DNA of 64,000 nt from the NCBI RefSeq assembly GCF_010078385.1, contig NZ_SIJC01000004.1, forward strand, positions 405,941-469,940, in the 5' to 3' direction. The notes under the pieces are model-generated. The model searched no databases, was not told the DNA's origin, and saw only the letters and a program-made list of their open reading frames with translations. Below, one piece after another: positions 52,817-63,137 of this stretch; positions within the stretch are counted from its first letter, which is position 1; every line of letters starts with the position of its first letter. This DNA is from Chengkuizengella sediminis. Its GTDB lineage: Bacteria > Bacillota > Bacilli > Paenibacillales > KCTC-33759. Both the position numbers and the translations under genes were made by a program.

Positions 52817-54154
52817 TTACAGTGCTTCTTGAATTTTAATTGCTATCTTTTCAGCATAATTTCGAACTTGGTCTTCATCAGGTCCTTCAACCATAACACG
52901 TATTAAAGCTTCTGTTCCAGATGGACGCACTAAAACTCTACCATTATCACCTAGCTCTACTTCTACTCCATGAATGGCTTCTTCTATTGCTGCATTACCT
53001 TGTAATCCTTCTTTGTTTTGAACCTTCACATTGATCAATACTTGTGGATATTTACTCATCAGTTGCTTCAACTCACTTAATTGCTTTCCAGACTGTTGGA
53101 TAGTACTTAAGAGTTGAAGTCCAGACAAAATACCGTCGCCTGTTGTACTGTGATCTAAGAAAATGACATGCCCTGACTGTTCTCCACCTAAGTTATATCC
53201 ATGTTTCCTCATCTCTTCCATCACATAACGGTCTCCAACAGCTGTTTTGGAAGATTGCATACCTAAAGATTCAATCGCTTTATAAAACCCAATATTACTC
53301 ATGACTGTGGATACAATTTTGCTTTGATTTAACTTTCCAGCTTGATTCATTGCATCTCCACAAATACATAATATGTAATCTCCATCAATTAGTGATCCAG
53401 TATTATCAACTGCCATTAATCGATCTGCATCACCATCAAAGGATAATCCCAAATCCGCACCTAAACGAACAACTTCAGATTGCAATTTTTCTGGATGGGT
53501 TGAACCACAATTTTCATTAATGTTTAAACCCGTTGGTTCAATCCCCATTGAGATCACTTCAGCTCCTAAATCTTCAAAAACTTTTGGTGCGATTTCAAAA
53601 GCTGATCCATTGGCACAATCTAATACAACTCTCAAACCCTTAAAATCGGTCTCCACTGTAGTTTTTAAATATTCTATATATAAATCCTTTGCTTGAGGTT
53701 GATCTGTTACAGTACCTAAATGATCTCCTACTGGTCTTGGTAAATCATCCACCTCTGCATCCATAAGACGCTCTATTTCTAATTCTGTTTCGTCAGACAA
53801 CTTAAATCCATCCTGTCCAAAAAACTTAATCCCATTATCAGGTACTGGATTATGTGAAGCTGAGATCATTACACCTGCATCTGCACCTAATTCACGAGTT
53901 AAATAAGCTACACATGGTGTTGAAACAACGCCCAATCTAATAACATTTGCTCCAATGGATAATAAACCTGCGACTAGAGCCGCTTCTAACATTGGACCTG
54001 AAATTCTTGTATCTAAACCAATGGTTACAGTTGGTTTTTCAACTTTACCAGCTAATACATAACCTCCACAACGACCAATTTTATATGCTAATTCAGGGGT
54101 AAGCTCTTTATTAGCAATACCACGTACACCGTCAGTTCCAAAATATTTCCCCAT
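52817..54154 (-). CDS. glmM: Phosphoglucosamine mutase GlmM
   Basis: The 445-residue enzyme has the phosphoserine loop [15 protein letters not shown] (Ser100), the metal loop [11 protein letters not shown] and the sugar-binding [12 protein letters not shown]-terminal phosphate-binding [15 protein letters not shown] completes it. It interconverts glucosamine-6-phosphate and glucosamine-1-phosphate. The gene lies 32 bases after cdaR; CdaR-GlmM-CdaA form a complex in which GlmM inhibits the cyclase (established knowledge). Confidence 0.97.
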   Translation of the reverse strand: MGKYFGTDGVRGIANKELTPELAYKIGRCGGYVLAGKVEKPTVTIGLDTRISGPMLEAALVAGLLSIGANVIRLGVVSTPCVAYLTRELGADAGVMISASHNPVPDNGIKFFGQDGFKLSDETELEIERLMDAEVDDLPRPVGDHLGTVTDQPQAKDLYIEYLKTTVETDFKGLRVVLDCANGSAFEIAPKVFEDLGAEVISMGIEPTGLNINENCGSTHPEKLQSEVVRLGADLGLSFDGDADRLMAVDNTGSLIDGDYILCICGDAMNQAGKLNQSKIVSTVMSNIGFYKAIESLGMQSSKTAVGDRYVMEEMRKHGYNLGGEQSGHVIFLDHSTTGDGILSGLQLLSTIQQSGKQLSELKQLMSKYPQVLINVKVQNKEGLQGNAAIEEAIHGVEVELGDNGRVLVRPSGTEALIRVMVEGPDEDQVRNYAEKIAIKIQEAL

Positions 54155-54186
54155 GTCATCTTGCTCCTATTCGTATATGTTAATTA

Positions 54187-55677
54187 TTATTGATTTATTT
54201 TCTCATCTAATGGCTCTTCTTCATTTAAAACCGATTCTAAGTCTGTTTGAAGGTTGTCAGTAGGTGAACTTTCTTCAGAAATAGGAAAAGTATTCAACTC
54301 TTCATTAATTTCTGATTGTATCCCACCTTCTGTGTTTTCGCTTTGATTTTCTGTTTCATCTGTTATACCCGTTTCTCCTTCTTCATTTGTTGCTTCATCT
54401 GATGGTTCTTCAGCTTCTGAATCTGTTACCTCTTCTGTAATTGGTTGTATTTCCAAAGAGACTTTCAAAGGAGAATCTCCACCATATTTAACAAAATTAG
54501 GAAGAGTTAGTTGAATGCTACGTTCATAACTCCCTGGTGGAAGTCCACTGATATCTACAGTGGCATCTATGTTATTTTCAGTAATATTTTCTAAATTAGA
54601 TGGAGCACCTTCAACTACCAAATCTAATAAGCCATCCGTTGATCCACTAAAAACGACCTCATATTCTTTGGTGTCTAATCCAATAAATGTAATAGGAAAA
54701 GCAGCAAATGTTTTAGTTTCAGAAGGTACAATAATAATCTCCACCTCGACTTTTTGAGGTTCAATCTTTTTAATACCATCAGGCACGGTTAAAATATGGG
54801 AAGATACTCTATCGCTTGTCAAATTACGCAGATCAATTTCTATATCATCATATACATTGTAATCTTTTAATACATCTTCTGATCCGTAAAGTGTAACTTC
54901 ATCTACACTCTGCTTAACGGATACAACACTATACCCTTTTGGAGTTTCACCTCTCAAATCCACTCTTAAATCTAATGTTTTAGAAGGGCTTATAATTGGA
55001 ATTTCCACTTGCACCGTTGCCGGATTTATCTCTACGTCTACTTGCTTACTATTCTTATCATATGCTACCAATGGCAGTTCAGTCACTATATCCTCGTGTA
55101 CATTTGTTACATCAATGGAAGATTGAACAGTGGAAATTTGTTCTATTACACTGCTTGGAGCTGTAATGGAAACTTCTTCTGTAGATAAAATTGTTGTTCT
55201 TACTTCGTATCCTTCTCCTGGATCTCCTTTTACATTAATTTCGATTGGTAATGAAGTTGTGATGATCTCTTCAATGACAACTGTGACTGTTGGTGGATAT
55301 AGTTCAACATCTATATCATCTGGGAATCCAATCGTTTCTAACTTGATTTGATGAGTTCCCGCTCCTTTATTAGATAAATCTAACTCAATCTGATACTTCT
55401 CATTTTCTTTACTTACAGCTTTAATATCTGTTTCTTCTCCTTTTAAAGCCACATTTACAGAATTAGAATACTTTCTTTGGATATGTAAATTATCACCTAA
55501 ATTTGAAATAGAGATTGGAAAATCATCTATTTCTCTACTCTGTTCGGTAATTGAATCAATAATTGAAGGTGGGGGAGTTGCAACTTGTTGATCTAACTGA
55601 ACAAATGCCCATAGTAATATACCAAAAATCACTGCAGCAATTCTTACAACTGTTATATTCCCTAACCATTTATCCAT
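54187..55677 (-). CDS. cdaR: CdaR, YbbR-domain regulator of the c-di-AMP cyclase
   Basis: The start at 55677 has GGAGAGGGAATC upstream and matches known CdaR starts; the protein has 496 residues. One N-terminal membrane helix (VVRIAAVIFGILLWAFVQLD) precedes four extracytoplasmic YbbR repeats of about 80 residues each. A long Glu/Thr-rich tail follows (residues about 405-495), longer and more acidic than usual. CdaR binds CdaA and modulates c-di-AMP synthesis. It overlaps cdaA by eight bases. Confidence 0.93.
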   Translation of the reverse strand: MDKWLGNITVVRIAAVIFGILLWAFVQLDQQVATPPPSIIDSITEQSREIDDFPISISNLGDNLHIQRKYSNSVNVALKGEETDIKAVSKENEKYQIELDLSNKGAGTHQIKLETIGFPDDIDVELYPPTVTVVIEEIITTSLPIEINVKGDPGEGYEVRTTILSTEEVSITAPSSVIEQISTVQSSIDVTNVHEDIVTELPLVAYDKNSKQVDVEINPATVQVEIPIISPSKTLDLRVDLRGETPKGYSVVSVKQSVDEVTLYGSEDVLKDYNVYDDIEIDLRNLTSDRVSSHILTVPDGIKKIEPQKVEVEIIIVPSETKTFAAFPITFIGLDTKEYEVVFSGSTDGLLDLVVEGAPSNLENITENNIDATVDISGLPPGSYERSIQLTLPNFVKYGGDSPLKVSLEIQPITEEVTDSEAEEPSDEATNEEGETGITDETENQSENTEGGIQSEINEELNTFPISEESSPTDNLQTDLESVLNEEEPLDEKINQ

Positions 55678-56485
55678 TTTGATTCCCTCTCCGTTTCCAA
55701 AATGAAGTTTTGTCTTTATTTTTGACATTTGGTTTTAACTCTTCAAAAATTTTGGATATGAGCGATTCGTCTTTCACATCTCTGACAACCTGTCCATTCA
55801 TAGCCATGGATATAGCCCCTGTTTCTTCAGAAACGACAATACATAAAGCATCAGACACTTCACTCATACCAATGGCAGCTCTATGACGAGTACCTAACTC
55901 CTTACTAATAAAAGGATTTTCAGATAAGGGGAGGTAACACCCTGCAGCTCGAATTTCACCATTTTTTATCACTACAGCTCCATCATGTAAGGGGGTATTT
56001 GGAGTGAAAATATTTATTAATAACTCTGCGCTTATTTTTGATTTTAATTGGATTCCAGATTCTATGTATTCATTTAATCCCGTTTCTTTCTCAAATACGA
56101 TGAGAGCACCTATTTTTCGCTTAGATAAATAATTAATCGATTTAATCACTTCGCTTATGCGATCGTTCACTTCTTTTTCTTCCTGTGATACAGTTCTAGT
56201 AAATATCTTACCTCGTCCTAATTGTTCTAATGCCCGCCTGAGTTCAGGTTGAAATATAATAATAACGGCCAAAAGCCCATAGTTAAACGCTTGTTCCATC
56301 ATCCACTGTAACGTATTAAGACCTAATAATATACTAAGAGCCCATGCCACAATGACAACCACTATACCTTGAAGCAGTTGCACAGCACGAGTACCTCGAA
56401 TAATCATTATTAATTTATATATCACATAACTTACGATTAAAATATCTATTATATCCATAAAGGTGATGGTGGTGAAAAATCCCAT
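55670..56485 (-). CDS. cdaA: Diadenylate cyclase CdaA
   Basis: The 271-residue protein has three N-terminal membrane helices and a DAC domain. NTPLHDGAVVIKNGEIRAAG holds the DGA motif and GTRHRAAIGMSEVSDALCIV the RHR motif, both needed for making c-di-AMP from two ATP. Length and layout match CdaA (YbbP). It lies first in the cdaA-cdaR-glmM module, after the sigW-rsiW genes. c-di-AMP controls potassium, osmolyte uptake and wall homeostasis. Confidence 0.96.
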   Translation of the reverse strand: MGFFTTITFMDIIDILIVSYVIYKLIMIIRGTRAVQLLQGIVVVIVAWALSILLGLNTLQWMMEQAFNYGLLAVIIIFQPELRRALEQLGRGKIFTRTVSQEEKEVNDRISEVIKSINYLSKRKIGALIVFEKETGLNEYIESGIQLKSKISAELLINIFTPNTPLHDGAVVIKNGEIRAAGCYLPLSENPFISKELGTRHRAAIGMSEVSDALCIVVSEETGAISMAMNGQVVRDVKDESLISKIFEELKPNVKNKDKTSFWKRRGNQNG

Positions 56486-56678
56486 TTTTAGCTCTCCTAG
56501 TATCCAACTTCAAAAAACCTTCATTTTTTTATTAAAAACTTCTTAAAATTTCATTTCTATTTCTAATATAGATCATACCATAAAATGTACAACTCTAGAA
56601 CTTTTACCAGTGAAAAAAATAAATCGCTTATAAGATAGACATTCTTACCTACTAAATGAATTACTTTTCATTTTGTAC

Positions 56679-56709
56679 AAAAAAACCAACCCATCATTTT
56701 GGGAAGGTT
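56679..56709 (-). terminator. Terminator of sigW-rsiW
   Basis: Minus-strand AACC-TT-CCCA pairs with TGGG-TT-GGTT (T-T mismatches) and runs into seven T. It separates sigW-rsiW from cdaA. Confidence 0.75.
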
Positions 56710-56727
56710 TATTAAAAACAAATTATT

Positions 56728-57345
56728 TTATTCACTTTTGAAGAAGTCGAAAAAACCACTAATTTTATACCAAATCCAATCTAATGTTTGGTCAATATGA
56801 GTAACTCCTCCGGCAACTTTTTCTGCAGAAGCCAGTAAATTTATTTCACTGTCAATGAGCGTTACCTTACCATTCACTGTTCCTTCAACTATAATTTCTC
56901 CATTTTCAACAACAAGATCTCCATTCACTGTTTGTCCTTCTGGTACAATGACTTGGTTATCTTTGATCACTACATATTCCATGCCACTTCCTGAAACGAT
57001 AAGATTTGATTCTGGTTCATTCATGGCGAACAAACTTCCCATCATAATAATAACAAAAACGGCTGCTGCAGCCAAAGCAGGGTACTGTTTAGCCCACCTC
57101 ATCCATCTGGTTTCTCTTTTCATTGGAATAACATCCATAATCTTGTCAGTTAAGTCATCAGGAACTGGGCTTTTTGGGAGAGACCTAGTTAATGCCTCGG
57201 TTTTTTCTAACTGTGTTAAATTCTCTTTACAATTTGAACATGTGTTTAGGTGATGGCTTAACTGATGAAGTTTTACACCAGTAAGATCTCCGTCCAAGTA
57301 TTCATGCAATAAAGAATTTACTTGTTTACAATTCACTTTGCCCAC
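56728..57345 (-). CDS. rsiW: Anti-sigma-W factor RsiW
   Basis: The 205-residue protein has an N-terminal zinc-binding anti-sigma domain with HHLNTCSNCKENL (Hx3CxxC, residues about 31-43), then a basic strip and one membrane helix YPALAAAAVFVIIMMG (about 89-104). An outer C-terminal part of about 95 residues with short beta repeats (GDLVVENGEIIVEG and GKVTLIDSEINLL) follows. RsiW holds SigW until two-step proteolysis (PrsW, RasP) frees it. It lies 107 bases after sigW. Confidence 0.93.
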   Translation of the reverse strand: MGKVNCKQVNSLLHEYLDGDLTGVKLHQLSHHLNTCSNCKENLTQLEKTEALTRSLPKSPVPDDLTDKIMDVIPMKRETRWMRWAKQYPALAAAAVFVIIMMGSLFAMNEPESNLIVSGSGMEYVVIKDNQVIVPEGQTVNGDLVVENGEIIVEGTVNGKVTLIDSEINLLASAEKVAGGVTHIDQTLDWIWYKISGFFDFFKSE

Positions 57346-57452
57346 ACCTTTCAGAATTCAAACTCGTTCGTTCATTCATACCATACGTTTGTTAAAAAAA
57401 TTGGTTTCAAAAAAAAATTAATAAATATGATTACTAATAACTTAAACAATAT

Positions 57453-58025
57453 CTATATTAAGTTTCCATGTTCTAATTTTTTTCGGAGATACTCTCTACC
57501 TCTATGTACTCTAGTTTTGACGGTTGTTACAGGCATATTTAGTATATCACCGACCTCCTGAAGAGATAAATCATGCAAATAACGTAACACGACAACTGAT
57601 TTATACTTTTCTGGTAATTTATCAATCGCTTCTCGAACATGTCTTTGTGTTTCAGAAATGATAAGCTGTTGATCAGGAGAGTCATCTAAGCTCGGAAGAA
57701 TATCATAACCGTCTATCCCTTCGCCTTCTATGGTTTCAGCATCTAATGAAAAAGCATTTTTTCTTTTCCTTAGTCGATCAATACACAAATTTGTACCAAT
57801 ACGAAATATCCAAGTAGAAAACTTGAACTTTGCATCATATTTATGTATGCTTTTGTACACTCTTAAGAAGGTTTCTTGAGTTATATCTTCCGCTTCCTGT
57901 TTATTACCTAACATTCTGTAACCAAGATGGTAAATTTTACTCTTATATAAATCAACTAAATCTGAAAAGGCTTGATGATTTCCTTTTTTAGCTAATTTAA
58001 TGATTTTTACTTCGGTACTTTCCAC
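57453..58025 (-). CDS. sigW: ECF sigma factor SigW
   Basis: The 190-residue protein has region 2 at about residues 22-90 (YHLGYRMLGNKQEAEDITQE, FSTWIFRIGTNLCIDRLRK) and region 4 at about 130-185 (LPEKYKSVVVLRYLHDLSLQ, GDILNMPVTTVKTRVHRGRE). It guides RNA polymerase to envelope-stress and antibiotic-resistance genes. The start is GTG at 58025 with GGGGGAATT upstream. The next gene is its anti-sigma factor; no clear self-promoter (TGAAAC-CGTA type) was found by eye. Confidence 0.95.
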   Translation of the reverse strand: MESTEVKIIKLAKKGNHQAFSDLVDLYKSKIYHLGYRMLGNKQEAEDITQETFLRVYKSIHKYDAKFKFSTWIFRIGTNLCIDRLRKRKNAFSLDAETIEGEGIDGYDILPSLDDSPDQQLIISETQRHVREAIDKLPEKYKSVVVLRYLHDLSLQEVGDILNMPVTTVKTRVHRGREYLRKKLEHGNLI

Positions 58026-58078
58026 TACAATTCCCCCAGCATAATGCTTGCTATGGTTTAACGTGATTTAATTTTTAA

Positions 58079-58966
58079 TTACTTCTTTTCAGCGACTATA
58101 ATTCCAACTAATATTAAAAGTACTCCTAACCATTGTGCAAGGTTCACAGTTTCTTGTAATACAATAACCGCAGCAATGATTGCTGCTGGTAGTTCAATTG
58201 CTCCCAACATTGCAGACAAAGATCCACCGATTTTAGGAATTCCTAAGTTAAAACTAATTGTAGGAATCACAACACCTAAAATGGCTGCAAATAGTCCCCA
58301 GAAGAGAAATGTATTTAATTCTCCTTGGATATATGTCTGACTAGGAAATAATATCATCATTACAATGATACTAGGTGGAAGAGATGCTGTTATCATTATA
58401 GCTGATTTTAGTACAGAATCTATATTTGTTGCAACTCTTCCTGTAAAGGTTATGAATAAACTATATGTAATTGCGGATAAAAAACCGTAAATAAACCCTC
58501 TGGTACTCATTTGTTGAAGGTCTTCAAAGGACAATCCAACAGCTAAGATGGTTCCAAACATGACGACAACAACCGCTAGCACCTGATATATCGTTGGTAA
58601 TCTTTTATGTAATACAGACTCAATAATGATTGAAATCCATATAAACTGAAACAACAGCACAATGGAAAGAGATGCATTTAAGTCTCTTAAAGAAGCATTG
58701 ATAAAAATGGAAGTAAGTGAAATTCCAATAAAACCTAACAAGGTTAGTCTCAGCCAAGGAGCCTTCATTGGATTCTGCCACGAACTTTTTCTAAACCCTA
58801 TAATAATCCATAATATCATCATACCAAAAAATAACTGTCCTGTGGTGATTTGAAGCTCATTTAATCCAGATTCATAAGCAAGTTTAATGATGGATGATAA
58901 AATCCCATAACTTGAAGCTCCAACTAACACAAGAATAATGGCTACCCAACGATGCATTTCTTTCAA
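58079..58966 (-). CDS. EamA/DMT family transporter
   Basis: The start is set at TTG 58966 because GGAGG is 8 bases upstream; it reads LKEMHRWVAIILVLVGASSY. The 295-residue protein has ten membrane segments in two EamA halves (about residues 1-135 and 150-290), with ISLTSIFINASLRDLNASLS and GGSLSAMLGAIELPAAIIAA in the usual places. It is an exporter or importer of small metabolites in the cytoplasmic membrane. It lies between sigW and ppc on the same strand. The ppc terminator overlaps its upstream region. Confidence 0.83.
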   Translation of the reverse strand: MKEMHRWVAIILVLVGASSYGILSSIIKLAYESGLNELQITTGQLFFGMMILWIIIGFRKSSWQNPMKAPWLRLTLLGFIGISLTSIFINASLRDLNASLSIVLLFQFIWISIIIESVLHKRLPTIYQVLAVVVVMFGTILAVGLSFEDLQQMSTRGFIYGFLSAITYSLFITFTGRVATNIDSVLKSAIMITASLPPSIIVMMILFPSQTYIQGELNTFLFWGLFAAILGVVIPTISFNLGIPKIGGSLSAMLGAIELPAAIIAAVIVLQETVNLAQWLGVLLILVGIIVAEKK

Positions 58967-58983
58967 ATTAATAACCTCCAAGA

Positions 58984-59021
58984 TACAAAAAGCCGGAAAG
59001 TCCATTAAGACCTCCGACTTT
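58984..59021 (-). terminator. Terminator of ppc
   Basis: Minus-strand AAGTCGGAGGTC pairs with GGACTTTCCGGCTT through G-U pairs and a bulge, followed by TTTGTATC. Confidence 0.75.
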
Positions 59022-59093
59022 GTATACGGATAAAATATTGTTAGTCTTTGTACTTGTGACTTAATTGCTCTGATGGAAAATGAATCATGTCAT

Positions 59094-61865
59094 TTATCCT
59101 GTATTTCGAAGCCCTGCTGCAATTCCATTTATCGTAAGTAAAACCTCACGTAATAAATCTGCATTATCATCATCTTCTTGACGTAATGCTCTAAGTTCAG
59201 ACAATAATTCCACTTGTAAATAACTTAAAGGATCTACGTATGGGTTTCTTAAACGAATAGATTCCTGAATAACTGGAACATTATCTAAAATTTCTTTTTG
59301 TTTCGTTATATCTAAGATAAGCTTACTGGTCAAAATATATTCATCCTCTATGGATTTGAAAATTCGAGCTTGTATCGTAGAATCTTTGATCATATTTGAA
59401 TACTGCTTTGCAATTAATAAATCTGACTTGGCAAGAGCCATTTGTAGATTATCTATCATAGATCTGAAAAACGACCAATTCTCATACATGTTTTGAAGCG
59501 TTTTTAAATTCTCTACCTTGCCCTGTATATAGGATTGCAGCCCTGTCCCTGCAGCATACCAAGCAGGTAACAAATATCTGCTTTGAGTCCAAGAAAATAC
59601 CCATGGAATCGCTCTTAAATCTTCAAATTTATCACTATTTTTACGTTTAGAAGGTCTAGAGCCAATATTTAATTCCCCAAACTCTGTTAGTGGTGTAGAT
59701 TCTTTAAAGAAGGTTACAAAACCTGGATCACGGAAAATAAGATCTTGATATTTATTAAGAGCTGTCTCTGAAATACCCTGAACGATTTCCTCCCAATTAG
59801 GGTCAGCTTTTAATTCCTGTTTTCGTTTAGATAACAATCCAGCTTTAATTAATGAAGAAGTTGCTTGCTCTAAGCTTCTGTATGCAATGCCTTTTAAAGA
59901 GTAACGAGAAGAAAGTACTTCTCCTTGTTCTGTAATTTTTATCCCGCCACCTAAAGTACCTGGGGGTTGCGCTAGGATACTGCGATTCAAAGGCATACCA
60001 CCTCTACCTAAAGCTCCACCTCTACCATGGAAAAACTTTAGTTTAACACCGTATTTACTTGCGGTTTCTGTAATATCCCTCATAGCAATTCTTAATTCCC
60101 AGTTAGCTGTTATTGCTCCACCATCTTTATTGCTATCCGAATATCCCAACATAATCTCTTGTAGATCATTAACTTCCTTTAAACTTTTTCTATAGATAGG
60201 TATATTAAACAACTGATCTATAATTTGAGGTGCTTCATGAAGATCATCTATCGTTTCAAAAAGTGGTACAGGCTGAATAGATAACCCGTTTGGTTCAAGA
60301 CGATGTAATCCATATTCTTTAGCTAATATTGTTACTTCGAGAAGATCACTAACACCCTGTGTCATACTAATCAGATAACTCTTAATGCAGTCTTGACCGA
60401 ATTCCTTCTGAGCATTATAAATCGTTTTGAAAACATCTAAACATTCCTTTGTACTTTCAGAATAATTTAGATTCACTGTCGTTAATGGTCTTGGATCATT
60501 TAATAACTCTGTTAATAAATGAATCTTCCCATCTTCTTTCAATGCTGAATAGTTTTCTTCAATCCCTGTTTTTGAAAGAATTTCTGTGATTGCAAATTCA
60601 TGCTCCTTACTATGCTGGCGAATATCCAAAGCAGCTACATGAAAACCAAAAAGTTCAACTTGTCTAATTACCTTCTTAACAAAATTATCTGCAGCATAAT
60701 CTGCAAAATGTCCTCTTAAGCTACAATCAATTAATTTTAAATCATTTAAAAAATCTTCTGGAGAATTATATTTTTCTTTTTCATTAGAGACAGAAGATTC
60801 TGTGTTATTAATTTTTTGAAGCATATAAGAAAGTTTTATTCTATATGGTTCCTTCATATTTCTCCACTGATCAGCAACCGGAATTTCAATATTTCCACGA
60901 TCTTCTTCAATTGAAGTTAAAAGTTCATCAGATACTTGTATAATGCTAGTACTGAAGCTCAGATGATCCTTAAGGTCTTTGAGGATTTGTCTGTATTTTT
61001 TTAAAGCTAAAGCTCTTTGCATTTTAAGTGTTTGCCATGTTGTTTCAGCGGTTACTGAAGGATTACCATCACGATCCCCGCCTATCCAAGATCCAAAACG
61101 TAAAAATGTTGGTACATGCCATTCCTGCTCAGGATAATATTTTTTTAAACAATGCTCTAATTCCTGGTATACGTCAGGTAAAACATCGAATAATGTTTCA
61201 TCAAAATAATATAATCCGTTACGAACTTCATCTATAACTGTAGGTTTACGATCACGAAGTTCGTCCGTTTGCCATAAAGTTAATACTTCATTATGAAGTT
61301 TGTCCTTTAATAATTCACGCTCTTTATAAGTTAAAGTAGGATTGTCTAATTCCATCATTTCTTCAGCAATTCTATGATGAATATCTAAAACAGCTCTTCT
61401 TGTTGCTTCCGTTGGATGAGCCGTCATCACTAACTCTAATGTCGCTCCACTTAAGATCTCCATTACATCATCACTAGATACATTACATTCTTTAAACTCG
61501 ATAATGATGCTTTCAATGGAACCAGGTTGAATAATATCACCTGTTGAACGTTCGTACTCTCTTTTTCTGCGAACTCGATGGTTTTGTTCTGCAATATTAA
61601 CAAGGTGAAAATAAATTGCAAATGCCCTTATAACATTATGACGCTTACCCGTTTCTAATGTCTCGATCTTAGTTTTAAAATTTTCCAGTAATTCCTGTAC
61701 GAAGTTTGCTCGTAAAGATTTACTCATTTCTCTGATTTCTTCTACGACATCAAGTAATTCTTTACCTCCTTGATGAACTAAAACCTCTCCTAAAATATTA
61801 CCTAAAAAGCGAACATCTCTACGTAATGGATCTGTTTTATTCGTATCTACAGTAGTTTCAACCAA
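59094..61865 (-). CDS. ppc: Phosphoenolpyruvate carboxylase
   Basis: The 923-residue enzyme shows the two active-site motifs: [20 protein letters not shown] near residue 150 and [20 protein letters not shown] near residue 610. [11 protein letters not shown] also matches the family. The C-terminus ends [11 protein letters not shown]. It fixes bicarbonate on PEP to make oxaloacetate, filling the TCA cycle. It is a full-length bacterial form. It lies just after the tRNA cluster end and is monocistronic or shares the downstream DMT gene after a terminator. The upstream spacer (61866-62155) holds no clear gene or promoter. Confidence 0.97.
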   Translation of the reverse strand: MVETTVDTNKTDPLRRDVRFLGNILGEVLVHQGGKELLDVVEEIREMSKSLRANFVQELLENFKTKIETLETGKRHNVIRAFAIYFHLVNIAEQNHRVRRKREYERSTGDIIQPGSIESIIIEFKECNVSSDDVMEILSGATLELVMTAHPTEATRRAVLDIHHRIAEEMMELDNPTLTYKERELLKDKLHNEVLTLWQTDELRDRKPTVIDEVRNGLYYFDETLFDVLPDVYQELEHCLKKYYPEQEWHVPTFLRFGSWIGGDRDGNPSVTAETTWQTLKMQRALALKKYRQILKDLKDHLSFSTSIIQVSDELLTSIEEDRGNIEIPVADQWRNMKEPYRIKLSYMLQKINNTESSVSNEKEKYNSPEDFLNDLKLIDCSLRGHFADYAADNFVKKVIRQVELFGFHVAALDIRQHSKEHEFAITEILSKTGIEENYSALKEDGKIHLLTELLNDPRPLTTVNLNYSESTKECLDVFKTIYNAQKEFGQDCIKSYLISMTQGVSDLLEVTILAKEYGLHRLEPNGLSIQPVPLFETIDDLHEAPQIIDQLFNIPIYRKSLKEVNDLQEIMLGYSDSNKDGGAITANWELRIAMRDITETASKYGVKLKFFHGRGGALGRGGMPLNRSILAQPPGTLGGGIKITEQGEVLSSRYSLKGIAYRSLEQATSSLIKAGLLSKRKQELKADPNWEEIVQGISETALNKYQDLIFRDPGFVTFFKESTPLTEFGELNIGSRPSKRKNSDKFEDLRAIPWVFSWTQSRYLLPAWYAAGTGLQSYIQGKVENLKTLQNMYENWSFFRSMIDNLQMALAKSDLLIAKQYSNMIKDSTIQARIFKSIEDEYILTSKLILDITKQKEILDNVPVIQESIRLRNPYVDPLSYLQVELLSELRALRQEDDDNADLLREVLLTINGIAAGLRNTG

Positions 61866-62155
61866 CTCTCACACCTCATCTTTATTTAAATGTATAAATA
61901 TATGATACTAAAAAAAGGGTCAAAAATCTCAGATTTAACAAAAATAATGAATTTCCATTAATTGAAATTAATAATTATGTAGTTGAATACTCAAATATAT
62001 AGCTGCATAAATATACAACGATAGCAAGGGATTAGGTGTCAATTCAATAACATCACTTAGTAATTAGTATAATACTATGCTAGGGGAAGTTAACAAATTG
62101 CTCTAATATAATTTATTTGTAGATCAGGTTTTCGAAATAGGATTATAATCGATAT

Positions 62156-62180
62156 TAAAAAAAAAAGACCTTATAGGTCA
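62156..62180 (-). terminator. Terminator of the rRNA/tRNA operon
   Basis: Minus-strand GACCT-ATA-AGGTC is followed by about ten T. It comes 13 bases after the last tRNA gene (tRNA-Gly). Confidence 0.75.
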
Positions 62181-62192
62181 TTTATTGTTAAA

Positions 62193-62266
62193 TGGAGCGG
62201 GTGATGGGAATCGAACCCACGCGACCAGCTTGGAAGGCTGGAGTTCTACCATTGAACTACACCCGC
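62193..62266 (-). tRNA. tRNA-Gly (anticodon TCC)
   Basis: A 74-base cloverleaf with encoded CCA. Anticodon loop CTTCCAA, T-loop GGTTCGATTC. It is the last tRNA of the cluster. Confidence 0.97.
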
Positions 62267-62281
62267 GTATTAAAATAATAG

Positions 62282-62358
62282 TGGTCGGGACGACACGATT
62301 TGAACATGCGACCCCTTGGTCCCAAACCAAGTGCTCTACCAAGCTGAGCTACGTCCCG
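62282..62358 (-). tRNA. tRNA-Pro (anticodon TGG)
   Basis: A 77-base cloverleaf with encoded CCA. Anticodon loop TTTGGGA, acceptor CGGGACG. Confidence 0.97.
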
Positions 62359-62379
62359 ATGTAAATATATTATTGAAAA

Positions 62380-62498
62380 TGGCACGCCCTGAGAGATGCA
62401 GTTACCTGACTGCGATGCCTTTTCTTTCGAAGCTTATGCTCCGACGAATTCTAACGTTCGAATTATCTCATGCGTTTTGTCTATCTATGAAGATTAAA
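62380..62498 (-). repeat. Truncated tRNA-Arg 3'-end copy with shared spacer block
   Basis: TGGCACGCCCTGAGAGA at 62380-62396 repeats the 3' end of the tRNA-Arg at 62499. The following bases share GACTGCGATGC and GCTCCGACGAA with the repeats at 63138-63344. It is not a functional tRNA. Confidence 0.75.
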
Positions 62499-62575
62499 TG
62501 GCACGCCCTGAGAGATTCGAACTCCCGACCTTTTGATTCGTAGTCAAACGCTCTATCCAGCTGAGCTAAGGGCGT
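62499..62575 (-). tRNA. tRNA-Arg (anticodon ACG)
   Basis: A 77-base cloverleaf with encoded CCA. Anticodon loop CTACGAA; the A is expected to be edited to inosine. Its 3' end has a truncated copy at 62380. Confidence 0.97.
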
Positions 62576-62578
62576 ATA

Positions 62579-62653
62579 TGGAGCGGACGACGAGATTCGA
62601 ACTCGCGACCCTCGCCTTGGCAAGGCGATGCTCTACCACTGAGCCACGTCCGC
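62579..62653 (-). tRNA. tRNA-Gly (anticodon GCC)
   Basis: A 75-base cloverleaf with encoded CCA. Anticodon loop TTGCCAA, acceptor GCGGACG. Confidence 0.97.
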
Positions 62654-62656
62654 AAA

Positions 62657-62741
62657 TGGTGCGCGTGAAGGGAGTCGAACCCCCACGTCGTAAGACGCTA
62701 GATCCTAAGTCTAGTGCGTCTGCCAATTCCGCCACACGCGC
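62657..62741 (-). tRNA. tRNA-Leu (anticodon TAG)
   Basis: An 85-base cloverleaf with a variable arm and encoded CCA. Anticodon loop CTTAGGA. Confidence 0.97.
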
Positions 62742-62751
62742 ATAAATAAAA

Positions 62752-62827
62752 TGGTGAGCCATGAAGGATTCGAACCTTCGACACCCTGATTAAAAGTCAG
62801 GTGCTCTACCGACTGAGCTAATGGCTC
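62752..62827 (-). tRNA. tRNA-Lys (anticodon TTT)
   Basis: A 76-base cloverleaf with encoded CCA. Anticodon loop CTTTTAA, acceptor GAGCCAT. Confidence 0.97.
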
Positions 62828-62833
62828 TCATAA

Positions 62834-62908
62834 TGGCTGGGGATACAGGATTCGAACCTGTGCATGACGGAGTCAAAGTCCGTTGCCTTACCGCTTGGCT
62901 AATCCCCA
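62834..62908 (-). tRNA. tRNA-Gln (anticodon TTG)
   Basis: A 75-base cloverleaf with encoded CCA. Anticodon loop CTTTGAC, acceptor TGGGGAT. Confidence 0.97.
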
Positions 62909-62923
62909 TCAATTCAATTGTAA

Positions 62924-62997
62924 CAGTGCCGTCAAGAGGACTTGAACCCCCAACTTACTAATTAAGTCAGTTGTTCTACTAGTTGATCTACAACTGC
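62924..62997 (-). pseudogene. tRNA-Thr pseudogene
   Basis: The sequence follows the usual tRNA-Thr(TGT) layout, including CAACTGACTT before the anticodon and GTTGGGGGTTCAAGTCCTC after it. The anticodon loop has lost two bases (CTTAATTAG for CTTGTAATCAG), so TGT is gone. The 3' end reads CTG instead of CCA, the D-arm has GATCAACTAGTAGAAC, and the acceptor has a mismatch. At 74 bases it cannot act as threonine tRNA. It stands between intact tRNA-Gln and tRNA-Val genes. Confidence 0.85.
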
Positions 62998-63009
62998 AAA
63001 CATAATTGA

Positions 63010-63085
63010 TGGTGGACGCTGACGGGATCGAACCGCCGACCCTCTGCTTGTAAGGCAGATGCTCTCCCAGCTGAGCTAAGCGTCC
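63010..63085 (-). tRNA. tRNA-Val (anticodon TAC)
   Basis: A 76-base cloverleaf with encoded CCA. Anticodon loop CTTACAA, acceptor GGACGCT. Confidence 0.97.
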
Positions 63086-63137
63086 ATATTAGTGATAGAA
63101 TATAAGGAATAAGCCAAAGATCCCTGCAAAGATATTA

